This document shows positions 36,652 to 44,814 of a stretch of 64,000 nucleotides of DNA, one piece after another. The notes under the pieces were generated by a model. The model did no database searches, had not been told where the DNA came from, and saw only the letters and a program-made list of their open reading frames with translations. The stretch's first letter is position 1, and every line of letters begins with the position of its first letter. A program made the position numbers and the translations under genes. The stretch comes from Dawidia cretensis. Lineage in GTDB: Bacteria > Bacteroidota > Bacteroidia > Cytophagales > Cyclobacteriaceae. The stretch spans positions 248,001 to 312,000 of the forward strand of contig NZ_JAHESE010000001.1 of the NCBI RefSeq assembly GCF_018598175.1. Direction: 5' to 3'.

Positions 36652-36923
36652 TTTCTGATATTAAATCAAATGCTAATTAAAAGGATAATACCATGTTTTC
36701 CAAGTAGTCGCAAGTTATTCGTGAATCTTTGATAAAAGCGAGCGAGTAAGTTTTAGAAGCGTTTTGCACGTGTTTTTAAAACGTCAAAAAGGCACTGGAA
36801 TTGTTTCGGGAATATGGTATCCAGTTTTGGGAAGGCCAGCAGTCAAAAGTACGGTTTAGTGAACAAATTCGGCGGTTGGAAAAATGGCACATTATTTCGA
36901 TTAACGTCCTGCAAAAACCAACC

Positions 36924-37175
36924 ATGTTAACACTAGACGATTTCCGCGTGATGCCTTTTGAGCGAAAATGCGATGTAATTACCTTCCATGGAAATTACCT
37001 GATGCAACGCGTGCTCGCAGACTGCAAAGTGTTTTTGTATTTCACGGAAGGCTTTTTTATCGAGGTGTTTTATTCACCGAAACACCAAAAAGTGTTGATG
37101 ATCAACGCCTTCGATAATACGCTCGGCCTCAAGCCCTATTTGGACAAGATCTCTTTGACCGACTTGCTTTCCTGA
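36924..37175 (+). CDS. Small hypothetical protein overlapping the 3' end of mfd
   Basis: An 83-residue protein (MLTLDDFRVMPFERKCDVITFHGNYLM...) with alternating strands and one short helix; no signal or membrane segment. The ATG at 36924 is preferred, as the frame upstream to 36801 reads through AT-rich leader. Its last 40 bases overlap convergent mfd. The length and composition suit a small single-domain cytosolic protein. I do not recognise the family. Confidence 0.65.
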   Translation: MLTLDDFRVMPFERKCDVITFHGNYLMQRVLADCKVFLYFTEGFFIEVFYSPKHQKVLMINAFDNTLGLKPYLDKISLTDLLS

Positions 37176-40100
37176 CCGGCCATCCGGCCAAGCAAGTCGA
37201 TCGCAGCATCGACCGTCTTGATCGCATCCACAATAAGCATGGCTTTACCGCCGCTGTCCTTCATTTTACACTGCTTCGAGTTCTTTTGCACGAACGAAAG
37301 GACCTGACCAAAGATATCGGAGCTGAAATAAGTGTCATTCGTGGATATGAAATAAGCCCGCAGCTTTTCATTTTTCAAGCTTAGTTTCTCAAATCCCAGT
37401 TTTTCGCCGAGCCAGCGCAGCCGCACCGTGTTAACGAGCTCCTCTACCGAAGCCGGCAAGGGGCCAAACCGATCGCGTACTTCGTTGGCGAATTTCGCCA
37501 ACTCCTCTTCATTGCCAATATTGTCCAACCGCGAATACAGCTGTAGACGCTCGGTGACGCTGGCCACGTAAGTTTCCGGAATCAATATTTCCAGATCAGT
37601 TTCAATAACGCAGTCTTGCACAATCAGCTTTATCTTCTCGGCAAGATCGGAAGCAAACAGGTCGCGGAAATCTGTTTCCTTCAACTCCTGAATGGCGTCA
37701 TCAAGGATCTTATGATACGTGTCGAAGCCCAGATCCGTAATAAAACCGGTCTGTTCGCCACCCAACAAGTTACCCGCACCGCGAATGTCGAGGTCGCGCA
37801 TAGCCACTTTAAAGCCATCGCCCAATTCCGAAAACTCTTCCAGCGCGCCCAGACGCTTACGCGAATCGGCCGTTAACAGCGACGCCGGCGGCGTCAGCAA
37901 ATAACAATATGCCTTTTTATTCGAGCGCCCTACACGCCCGCGCATCTGGTGCAGATCGGAGAGACCAAACATATGCGCCTGGTTGATCATGATCGTATTG
38001 GCATTGGGAATGTCAAGGCCCGACTCAATGATATTGGTAGACACCAGCACATCATACTCGCCGTCGATAAACCGGGCCATAACCTTTTCCAATTTGTCGC
38101 CTTCCATCTGGCCGTGGCCGATTCCGATGCGTGCATCGGGCACCAGCTTATAAATCGTGTTGGCCATAGACTCGATGTCGCTCACCCGGTTGTGCACAAA
38201 GAAAACCTGGCCCCCACGGCGAAGCTCGTTGCTAACGGCATCGCGTATAATCTCCTCGTTAAACGTATGCAGCTCGGTCGTAACGGGTTGGCGGTTGGGC
38301 GGCGGCGTCGCGATCACACTCAGGTCGCGTGCGCCCATGAGTGAGAAGTGCAGCGTACGTGGAATCGGCGTTGCGGTAAGCGTCAATACATCGACGCTTA
38401 TTTTCAGCTCTTTTAAGCGATCCTTTACTTTAACCCCAAACTTCTGCTCCTCATCGATGACCAGCAACCCCAAGTCCTTAAACTTGACGTCCTTGCTTAC
38501 AATGCGGTGCGTACCGATCAGGATATTTACTTTTCCCTCACCGGTATCTTTAATGATTTCCTTGATATCGGCATCGCTCTTAAAACGCGACACATAGTCT
38601 ACACGTACCGGGAAGCTTGCCAAACGATCGCGGAATGTACGGTAGTGCTGCATCGCGAGGATCGTCGTCGGCACCAACACCGCCACCTGCTTTCCTTCCG
38701 ACGCTGCCTTAAACGCGGCACGTACTGCCACCTCGGTTTTACCAAACCCCACATCACCACACACCAGGCGGTCCATCGGGTGCGGGTTCTGCATATCGCG
38801 CTTCACGTCCTCCGTCGCACGGGCCTGATCAGGCGTATCTTCGTAGATAAACGACGACTCCAGCTCCGCTTGCAGAAACCCATCAGGTGAATACGCGTAC
38901 CCCGGTGCAGACTTGCGCTTGGCATACAGCTCGATCAGCTCCTTGGCAATATCTTTAACGCGTCGTTTTACTTTCGACTTCTTCGTCTCCCACTCCTGCG
39001 TACCCAGCTTGCTCATGATCGGCGGCGTACCCTCCTTGCCGGAGTACTTCGAGATCTTGTGCAGCGAGTGAATGCTGATATACATCAAATCATCATCACG
39101 GAACACAAGGCGGATCGCCTCCTGCTCATGCCCATTCACATCGCGTTTCTCAAGGCCGGCAAACTTGGCAATGCCATAGTCGATATGCGTCACAAAGTCT
39201 CCGGGCTGCAGCGTTTGCAGCTCGCGCAATGTAAGCGCCTTCGACTTGGTGAACTTCTCCTTGGCGCGGTACCGATGGAAACGCTCAAAGATTTGGTGGT
39301 CCGTATAACACACCATTTTCATGTGCTGATCTATATAACCTTGACGCAACGCAAAGTCCAGGGGCTGAAACCTCAGATTGATGTTGATCTCTTCGAGGAT
39401 GCCCTTGAGACGATCCAACTGACGCGGTACATCCGCCGTGATAAAATTACTATAGCCGTGACCCTGTTGATCATACAGATCCGTGGCCAGCATTTCAAAG
39501 TTCTTGTTAAAAGACGGCTGTGCCGACGAAGGATAATCAAAGGTAGCCGCATCGTGAAAAATGGTACGACTGCCAAACTCTACACGCACAAACGAACGGA
39601 TTCGCTGCAGAAAAGCATCGCTTGTATCAAACAGTTTCTCCGGCGCGCTGACAACCTGGGCGCCACTCGCACGAATGATCTTATCAAACGAGGCTGCGAC
39701 CTTCTCAAAGCTCTTCTGAATGATGTCCGCCGTGAACTGCACGTCTTTGAACCACACGCGTGCTTCCGGCGAAATAAACTCAAAAAGCGACTGCCGTTCC
39801 TCCTGTACCAGCTTGGTCTGTACATTGGGAATGATACTGACCTTGTCGAGCTGTGTTACCGACAACTGCGAGCCCGGCTCAAACGTACGGATACTGTCCA
39901 CTTCGTCGCCGAAAAGCTCGATCCGAACCGGCAGCTCGTTGGCAAATGAAAATATATCGATGATTCCGCCGCGAATGGCAAACTGCCCCGCTTCGTATAC
40001 AAAATCGGTCTTCTCAAAATCGTACGTGTGCAGAAAATCCTCCAGAAAGGCGATGTCGAGATTCTCCTGCAGCTTAATCGTAAAGGTGTTGGACGCCAGC

Positions 40101-40510
40101 GAGCGCTTGTTGATAACCTTCTCGCTAAGCGCTTCCGGATAGGTAACAATGATCTCCGGTGCCGTTTTATTGGCAATGCGGCTCAGTACCTCCGCACGCA
40201 TCAGAATGTTGGCATTTTCAGTTTCGTCGTATTCGTACGGACGACGATACGACATCGGGAAGATCGGCACCTCGCGGTCCAGCAGATTTTGCAGGTCGTT
40301 TTGAAAGTACGCGGCCTCTTCACGGTCCTGTAAGACGATGACATAATCCTGTGGATGGAGTTTAAAAGTGGCCGCTACCATGACGGCGTCAAGGCTTCCA
40401 GCCAGTCCTTTAATGCGTACAGCTTGCGCCTGAGACGCTTTTATCCCTGCGGCTACGGTCTTAACAAATCCATCCGCCTTGTAAATACTTATGAAATCGG
40501 TCGCCTTCAC
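37136..40510 (-). CDS. mfd: Transcription-repair coupling factor
   Basis: Mfd releases stalled RNA polymerase and recruits UvrA for repair. The 1124-residue protein has the N-terminal UvrB-like part, the RNAP-interacting domain (PGDFVTHIDYGIAKFAGLEKR), the translocase with Walker A GDVGFGKTEVAVRA, DEEQKFGV, TATPIPRTLH, and helicase motif VI HQMRGRVGRSNKKAYCYL, plus the C-terminal TRCF domain. The frame runs open to 40639, but the GTG at 40510 gives the family N-terminus (VKATDFISIYKADGF), downstream of a perfect minus-strand -7 box at 40598-40605. Confidence 0.95.
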   Translation of the reverse strand: MKATDFISIYKADGFVKTVAAGIKASQAQAVRIKGLAGSLDAVMVAATFKLHPQDYVIVLQDREEAAYFQNDLQNLLDREVPIFPMSYRRPYEYDETENANILMRAEVLSRIANKTAPEIIVTYPEALSEKVINKRSLASNTFTIKLQENLDIAFLEDFLHTYDFEKTDFVYEAGQFAIRGGIIDIFSFANELPVRIELFGDEVDSIRTFEPGSQLSVTQLDKVSIIPNVQTKLVQEERQSLFEFISPEARVWFKDVQFTADIIQKSFEKVAASFDKIIRASGAQVVSAPEKLFDTSDAFLQRIRSFVRVEFGSRTIFHDAATFDYPSSAQPSFNKNFEMLATDLYDQQGHGYSNFITADVPRQLDRLKGILEEININLRFQPLDFALRQGYIDQHMKMVCYTDHQIFERFHRYRAKEKFTKSKALTLRELQTLQPGDFVTHIDYGIAKFAGLEKRDVNGHEQEAIRLVFRDDDLMYISIHSLHKISKYSGKEGTPPIMSKLGTQEWETKKSKVKRRVKDIAKELIELYAKRKSAPGYAYSPDGFLQAELESSFIYEDTPDQARATEDVKRDMQNPHPMDRLVCGDVGFGKTEVAVRAAFKAASEGKQVAVLVPTTILAMQHYRTFRDRLASFPVRVDYVSRFKSDADIKEIIKDTGEGKVNILIGTHRIVSKDVKFKDLGLLVIDEEQKFGVKVKDRLKELKISVDVLTLTATPIPRTLHFSLMGARDLSVIATPPPNRQPVTTELHTFNEEIIRDAVSNELRRGGQVFFVHNRVSDIESMANTIYKLVPDARIGIGHGQMEGDKLEKVMARFIDGEYDVLVSTNIIESGLDIPNANTIMINQAHMFGLSDLHQMRGRVGRSNKKAYCYLLTPPASLLTADSRKRLGALEEFSELGDGFKVAMRDLDIRGAGNLLGGEQTGFITDLGFDTYHKILDDAIQELKETDFRDLFASDLAEKIKLIVQDCVIETDLEILIPETYVASVTERLQLYSRLDNIGNEEELAKFANEVRDRFGPLPASVEELVNTVRLRWLGEKLGFEKLSLKNEKLRAYFISTNDTYFSSDIFGQVLSFVQKNSKQCKMKDSGGKAMLIVDAIKTVDAAIDLLGRMAGQESKSVKEILSK

Positions 40511-40597
40511 TGTAATCCTGATCCGTGAATCGTTTAAAACGTTAATGTGCGCTGAATGTTTTGCCTGCAACGTGACCCGTCGGTAAAAACGAAGACG

Positions 40598-40605
40598 CAA
40601 AGATA
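40598..40605 (-). promoter_or_regulatory. -7 promoter element of mfd
   Basis: On the minus strand this reads TATCTTTG, an exact TAnnTTTG match, 87 nt upstream of the proposed GTG start. It directly abuts an ATG on the other strand (40606), which makes that ATG an unlikely start for the divergent gene. Confidence 0.6.
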
Positions 40606-40665
40606 ATGGCTTTCGAAAATTTTGTGCCAGTGCATACAAGTGATATTTTTAAGGCTGCGAGTAGT

Positions 40666-40857
40666 ATGTTTTTTATCCGCCAGCTTTTTCTGTACATCAG
40701 CATCACCGCCGGGTTGTTCCTGCTCATCGGTCTTTTCCGGCCATGGATCATGCTCTGGTGGGAAGACGTGCAAAACCGTCGCAAAGTAATTAAGCTGTAC
40801 GGCAGCGTAGCCGTGGTCGCTTATCTCGTATATTGGCTCACGATTTTCCTCGTATGA
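40666..40857 (+). CDS. Small two-helix membrane protein
   Basis: A 63-residue inner membrane protein: one hydrophobic helix (RQLFLYISITAGLFLLIGLF), a basic loop with WWEDVQNRRKVIKLYG, and a second helix (VAVVAYLVYWLTIFLV). The frame also has an ATG at 40606, but that sits at the mfd promoter; a TATTTTTA box at 40644-40651 fits a transcript starting just before 40666. It overlaps the redoxin gene by 4 bases (ATGA), so the two are translationally coupled. Function unknown. Confidence 0.65.
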   Translation: MFFIRQLFLYISITAGLFLLIGLFRPWIMLWWEDVQNRRKVIKLYGSVAVVAYLVYWLTIFLV

Positions 40858-41315
40858 TAAAACCTGCAATTCTTCTCCTGGCAACGTTTCTGCTGACGGT
40901 TGTGTCGCATGCACAGATCACCTCCGACCTACCCGCCATGAAAGTCAATGGCCTCGACGGCAAATCCTTTTCCGTCAAAAGTCTGAAAGGCAAAACGGTC
41001 ATCGTAATGTATCAACCCGACTGTGACCATTGCCAGCGCGAAGCGGAATCGATCCAGGAACACATGGACTGGTTTAAAAATTACCAACTATACTTCATCA
41101 CCACTGCTACAGCGGTCGAGATCAAAAAGTTCGCCGTCGAATATAAATTAAACACGTATCGCAACGTACACTTCGGCACAACGACGCTCAGCGACATTCT
41201 CAGCACGTACGGCCCGATCGAAACTCCCTCGTTGTACATCTATGGTGCCGACGGCCACCTGATACAAAAGTTTAACGGCGAGACCAGTATTATTGTAGTA
41301 AAAAGACACTTGTAA
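40854..41315 (+). CDS. Secreted TlpA-like thioredoxin-family protein
   Basis: A 153-residue redoxin with signal peptide (ending VVSHAQ). The active site is MYQPDCDHCQREAESI (CxxC = CDHC); the cis-Pro loop is IETPSLYIYGADGHLI. It is predicted to work in the periplasm as a thiol-disulfide oxidoreductase. The start at 40854 overlaps the stop of the small membrane protein. The DUF2071 gene starts one base after its stop, so the three form one operon. Confidence 0.9.
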   Translation: MIKPAILLLATFLLTVVSHAQITSDLPAMKVNGLDGKSFSVKSLKGKTVIVMYQPDCDHCQREAESIQEHMDWFKNYQLYFITTATAVEIKKFAVEYKLNTYRNVHFGTTTLSDILSTYGPIETPSLYIYGADGHLIQKFNGETSIIVVKRHL

Positions 41316-41316
41316 C

Positions 41317-42072
41317 ATGGCCGGCACATTCCTGACCGCCGAGTGGAAAAAGCTCCTAATGGCGAACTACGTCGTCGACCCTGCTATTTTACAACCCCAC
41401 GTACCGGCCGGCACCGAGCTCGACCTGTGGCAAGGCCGCTGCTACGTAAGCGTAGTAGGTTTTATGTTCGTCAACACGCGCCTGCGCGGCTTTCGCATTC
41501 CATTTCACAGCAACTTCGAAGAAGTAAACCTGCGCTTCTACGTGCGCTACAAACACCCAGTGGACGGCTGGCGCCGGGGCGTGGTGTTCATCAAAGAGAT
41601 TGTACCAAAGCCAGCGCTCACATTTGTAGCCAACACCATCTATCGCGAAAATTATGAAACCATGCCCATGGTACACCGTTGGGAACAGACAGACGACACC
41701 CTCACCGTGGAATATCGCTGGCGCCACAAAGAATGGAACAGCATCAGCCTGACAACGGCAAATACCCCCGCCCCATTACAACCCGGCACTGAAGAAGAGT
41801 TTATCACAGAGCACTACTGGGGCTACACCCGCATCGGCGCCGCTCGCAGCACCGAATACGGCGTCGAGCACCCCGCCTGGCTTGTCTACCCACCCGCAAC
41901 CCAATACGGCATTAACGTCGACTTCGGTCCCCTCTACGGCCCTGAGTTCGCCCACTTAGCAAATGCCACCCCAGCCTCCGTCTTCCTGGCCGAAGGATCA
42001 CAGATCGTCGTAAAGGAAGGCCGCAAACTACCCCAATCACAAAGTAAAAGTGCGTTGCTGGCACAAGTCTGA
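41317..42072 (+). CDS. DUF2071/YqjF-family protein
   Basis: A 251-residue cytosolic protein. It matches the YqjF-like family: TAEWKKLLMANYVVDPAILQPHVPAGTELDLWQGRCYVSVVGFMF, then EEVNLRFYVRYK, then GVVFIKEIVPKPALTFVANTIYRENYETMPM. The fold is acetoacetate-decarboxylase-like; the function is not known. It is the last gene of the three-gene operon with the redoxin. A GC-rich palindrome follows the stop within 3 nt. Confidence 0.88.
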   Translation: MAGTFLTAEWKKLLMANYVVDPAILQPHVPAGTELDLWQGRCYVSVVGFMFVNTRLRGFRIPFHSNFEEVNLRFYVRYKHPVDGWRRGVVFIKEIVPKPALTFVANTIYRENYETMPMVHRWEQTDDTLTVEYRWRHKEWNSISLTTANTPAPLQPGTEEEFITEHYWGYTRIGAARSTEYGVEHPAWLVYPPATQYGINVDFGPLYGPEFAHLANATPASVFLAEGSQIVVKEGRKLPQSQSKSALLAQV

Positions 42073-42074
42073 GG

Positions 42075-42090
42075 CCCGGCCCGGGCCGGG
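42075..42090. repeat. 16-bp perfect GC palindrome after the DUF2071 gene
   Basis: CCCGGCCCGGGCCGGG is fully self-complementary and is bracketed by CAAGTC (42064-42069) and GACTTG (42091-42096), which could extend the stem with a 5-nt bulge. There is no T-run. It may be a factor-dependent terminator or mRNA-stabilising structure. Confidence 0.55.
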
Positions 42091-42342
42091 GACTTGTGAC
42101 CATTAACTGCCGGCAGTCTCCTGAACAATGCCGACGCTAATAACAAGGGTTAACTAACCGACGCAACCACTAACCCAATGCATCCCCCAACCCAAACAAC
42201 AGTTCGTTTTCTGTGCGGGCACACGGATGTGAAGCTTCGCAACAATGTGTGAAGAGTTTGTTAAAAAGCATGTCATAGCCAAAAAATCACCCAAATTGGG
42301 CCAAACATAAAGCTAACGAGTTCCGTAACGGAGGGTATAAAT

Positions 42343-42489
42343 ATGGAACAATCGTATCCCCACCCCATGCGGTCTAACCATGATGTAAAGGAGTCTGCCA
42401 ATAGAAGCCTCCGACGCTTGCGTATTTTATTACTGATCTGGTTGATTTCGTTAATGGCTACAGTGCTTTGGTATTCGCTCAGCGTCTAG
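42343..42489 (+). CDS. Tiny single-helix membrane protein with a Shine-Dalgarno-like site
   Basis: A 48-residue ORF: a polar, basic N-terminus (MEQSYPHPMRSNHDVKESANRSLRRLR) followed by one hydrophobic helix (ILLLIWLISLMATVLWYSLSV). A GGAGGG sequence lies 8 nt before the ATG, unusual in this phylum where such sites are rare. The positive-inside pattern fits an inner membrane protein. It stands alone in a 930-bp stretch between the DUF2071 gene and htrA. Function unknown; chance ORF is possible. Confidence 0.45.
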   Translation: MEQSYPHPMRSNHDVKESANRSLRRLRILLLIWLISLMATVLWYSLSV

Positions 42490-43009
42490 ACGTAAACGGC
42501 CTTCGCGGCCAGTTGTACCCGCTCCTTCATTATGACCTCTGCCGACCTGAATCAGCAGGCCGGAATATTAATTCTATGTTATTTCCGACCACTTTACCCT
42601 GGCCTAATTGGGCTTATGCTAAAGTCGCCTATATGTCAGGTATATCTAAGGTATGGCTATGGTATAGCTTTGATACGGGTAATCCCTAGCTGGACCATAG
42701 CTAAGGCCTATTTCGACTATAGCTTTGCCAATCTGGTGCATAACACTCAGGTCCCAACTTTCCCTCAAAACTCCTCACGCATTCAACTTTCCGAAGCCCC
42801 ATTGCATCCTCAACAGATCAACCCAAAAACACCCAAAAAACCGTTTGAAAAGATCCTTGAACCAAAATCCGAAAAGTTTCGTAGATAGTACTACTGCATA
42901 AAAAATCAGCAAAAAAGTCGCTCATGACACGGACGTGCTGACAAAATTTCTGACGAGGGCTTGTTGCCTGATTTTTGATATGCTTGAACCGCTAATAAAA
43001 AACGTGATT
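42490..43009. other. 520-bp intergenic region upstream of htrA with two promoter-like boxes
   Basis: No convincing gene. Two exact TAnnTTTG boxes (both TAGCTTTG, at 42665-42672 and 42720-42727) lie in an imperfect repeat of about 32 bp. Just before htrA, TGAC motifs recur (about 42924-42955: TGACACGG, CTGACAAAA, CTGACGAGG), which might be a stress-regulator site. A 118-codon open frame (42532-42888) has no recognisable protein features. Confidence 0.4.
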
Positions 43010-44488
43010 ATGAAAAGATTCGCATCTCTTTTTTTAGCCGCTGTGCTCGGAAGTGCCAGCACAGTGGCCATCGTACAGTGGCTTGACAACAACAAACCCG
43101 TGAAGTTGGAGTATATGAGCGGCGTGCCGACGTCGCAGGTCGCCTACCGGGTCGATGAAAATGGACAAGCCGTTCCATTGGATTTTACACAAATTGCCGA
43201 AGCCGTAACGCCCGCAGTCGTATTCATTCAGTCTACGCAAGACGCGCCACGTCGCAGCGAAGCACCCGCCGAGGGGTATGATCCCTTCCGCGAGTTTTTT
43301 GGTCCCCGCGCTCCGCAAGGCCCCAGCCAAAGCTCCGGCTCGGGTGTTATCATCAATGAAAAGGGTTATATCGTGACCAACAACCACGTAGTGCAAGATG
43401 CCGACGTGGTGGAAGTAACACTCTCCGACAACCGTACGCTGAAAGCCGAGGTAGTCGGTACCGACCCGGATACAGACATCGCCTTGATCAAGATTGAGGC
43501 AACCGGTTTACCGCACCTTTCTTTTGTCGACTCTGACAAATCGAAGGTAGGCGAGTGGGTGCTGGCCGTAGGCAACCCCTACAACCTGAACTCGACCGTA
43601 ACGGCAGGTATCATCAGCGCAAAGGGGAGGAACATCAACATTTTGCAACGCAACTCGCAGGAAGGTAACACCGCCATTGAATCGTTTATTCAAACCGATG
43701 CGGCCATCAACCCCGGCAACAGCGGCGGCGCACTGGTAAACCTCAACGGCGGCCTGCTCGGTATCAACACAGCCATTGCCAGCCCGACCGGTTCGTACTC
43801 CGGGTATGGTTTTGCAGTACCGGCTAACATCGTGAGCAAGATCACCGAGGACCTCATTCAATTCGGGGCCGTGCAGCGCGGCTGGTTAGGAGTATCAATT
43901 GCAAGCGTAAACAGCGTCCTGGTGAAAGAAAAAGACCTGACTGTAAACGAAGGTGCTTACGTCTCTGCCTTTGCTGAAAAAAGCTCTGCCAAAGATGCCG
44001 GATTGAAAGAAGGCGACGTGGTCACTAAAATTGACGAAACACCTATTCGGTCCAGCGCCGCGCTGATTGAATACATCGGTCGTCACCGCCCGGGCGATAA
44101 AGTGAACATGGTGGTAAACCGCCATGGCAAAGAAATTACGCTTCCCGTAACATTAAAGAACCGCGACGGTAACACTGTCGCGGTAAAACCGGAAGAGCGT
44201 GATGGTTTTACGGCACTTGGGCTGGAGGTAGAAAATATTGATGGAAATGTTCTAAAAAAATTGGATATTGAGAACGGTGTTCGGGTAAAAGAACTCAGCA
44301 ACGGCAAACTAGCCAAGCACACCGATATTCGTGAAGGCTTCATCATTACGAAAGTCAACGAAGTGCAGGTGAAATCCGTTAAAGAGTTTAACGAACTACT
44401 GAAGAAGAAAAAACCGGGCGAAATGGTAATTCTTTCCGGCATCTACGAAGACCTGCCAAGAGAGTTCAATTACGCCTTTAGGATGTAA
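43010..44488 (+). CDS. htrA: HtrA/DegP-family periplasmic serine protease
   Basis: A 492-residue protease-chaperone. An N-terminal signal anchor (FASLFLAAVLGSASTVAIVQW) is followed by a trypsin-like domain with the triad His126 (TNNHVV), Asp156 (DTDIAL) and Ser238 (NPGNSGGA). Two PDZ domains come next (GWLGVSIASVN.. and LGLEVENIDG..). It degrades or refolds misfolded envelope proteins. The ATG at 43010 starts the signal; the frame upstream to 42935 gives no better N-terminus. The small YodC-like gene follows 21 nt later. Confidence 0.95.
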   Translation: MKRFASLFLAAVLGSASTVAIVQWLDNNKPVKLEYMSGVPTSQVAYRVDENGQAVPLDFTQIAEAVTPAVVFIQSTQDAPRRSEAPAEGYDPFREFFGPRAPQGPSQSSGSGVIINEKGYIVTNNHVVQDADVVEVTLSDNRTLKAEVVGTDPDTDIALIKIEATGLPHLSFVDSDKSKVGEWVLAVGNPYNLNSTVTAGIISAKGRNINILQRNSQEGNTAIESFIQTDAAINPGNSGGALVNLNGGLLGINTAIASPTGSYSGYGFAVPANIVSKITEDLIQFGAVQRGWLGVSIASVNSVLVKEKDLTVNEGAYVSAFAEKSSAKDAGLKEGDVVTKIDETPIRSSAALIEYIGRHRPGDKVNMVVNRHGKEITLPVTLKNRDGNTVAVKPEERDGFTALGLEVENIDGNVLKKLDIENGVRVKELSNGKLAKHTDIREGFIITKVNEVQVKSVKEFNELLKKKKPGEMVILSGIYEDLPREFNYAFRM

Positions 44489-44509
44489 TCTTATAGGTAA
44501 CACACACAT

Positions 44510-44683
44510 ATGAGGAGACTTTTTAAAAAAGGCGAACGTGTTCGCAGCAAGATCGACGGGAAAGTGGTGGAAGTTTTAAAGTACATTAAGAACAACTTCG
44601 TTGAAGTAAAATGGTTTGATCTCGAAACAAAGGAGATCCACACCAACAAGATCAAAGAAGACAAGCTCTCAAAAGCTGCATAG
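44510..44683 (+). CDS. Small YodC/DUF2158-like protein
   Basis: A 57-residue protein (MRRLFKKGERVRSKIDGKVVEVLKYIKNNFVEVKWFDLETKEIHTNKI...). The pattern of a short beta barrel with G-x-x-V-x-S and V-x-V-x-W-F-D resembles the YodC/DUF2158 family of small KOW-like proteins. No enzyme role known. It lies 21 nt after htrA and before a long inverted repeat. The clean ATG and family-like sequence support a real gene. Confidence 0.65.
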   Translation: MRRLFKKGERVRSKIDGKVVEVLKYIKNNFVEVKWFDLETKEIHTNKIKEDKLSKAA

Positions 44684-44696
44684 AAACTATAGTCTT

Positions 44697-44753
44697 TACC
44701 CGTTAATAGCCACATACCAGGATGTTCTCATCCGTAACAACTATTAACGGGTA
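44697..44753 (+). terminator. Long inverted repeat after the YodC-like gene
   Basis: Arms TACCCGTTAATAG (44697-44709) and CTATTAACGGGTA (44741-44753) are a perfect 13-bp inverted repeat. The 31-nt loop contains a second small hairpin (GGATG / CATCC). A T-run (GTTTTTTAC) follows 9 nt later. Probably the terminator of htrA-yodC; the composite loop is unusual. Confidence 0.55.
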
Positions 44754-44782
44754 ATTACTCCGTTTTTTACCCGCAACATCCC

Positions 44783-44790
44783 TAACTTTG
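44783..44790 (+). promoter_or_regulatory. -7 promoter element of ispH
   Basis: TAACTTTG followed by C matches TAnnTTTG exactly. It lies 24 nt upstream of the proposed ATA start of ispH, leaving a short leader, and marks where the transcript must begin. Confidence 0.65.
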
Positions 44791-44814
44791 CAGTTAGAGT
44801 AAAAAGCTATTGTT

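Noticed and set aside
39059-39949. 296-codon plus-strand frame inside mfd
   Set aside because: Antisense shadow of a highly conserved gene; no recognisable protein features.
40606-40665. ATG at 40606 as start of the small membrane protein
   Set aside because: It abuts the mfd -7 box and lies upstream of the likely plus-strand promoter; the ATG at 40666 gives a normal membrane protein.
42532-42888. 118-codon plus-strand frame upstream of htrA
   Set aside because: Composition unlike neighbouring genes, no domain or signal, and it spans two promoter-like boxes.
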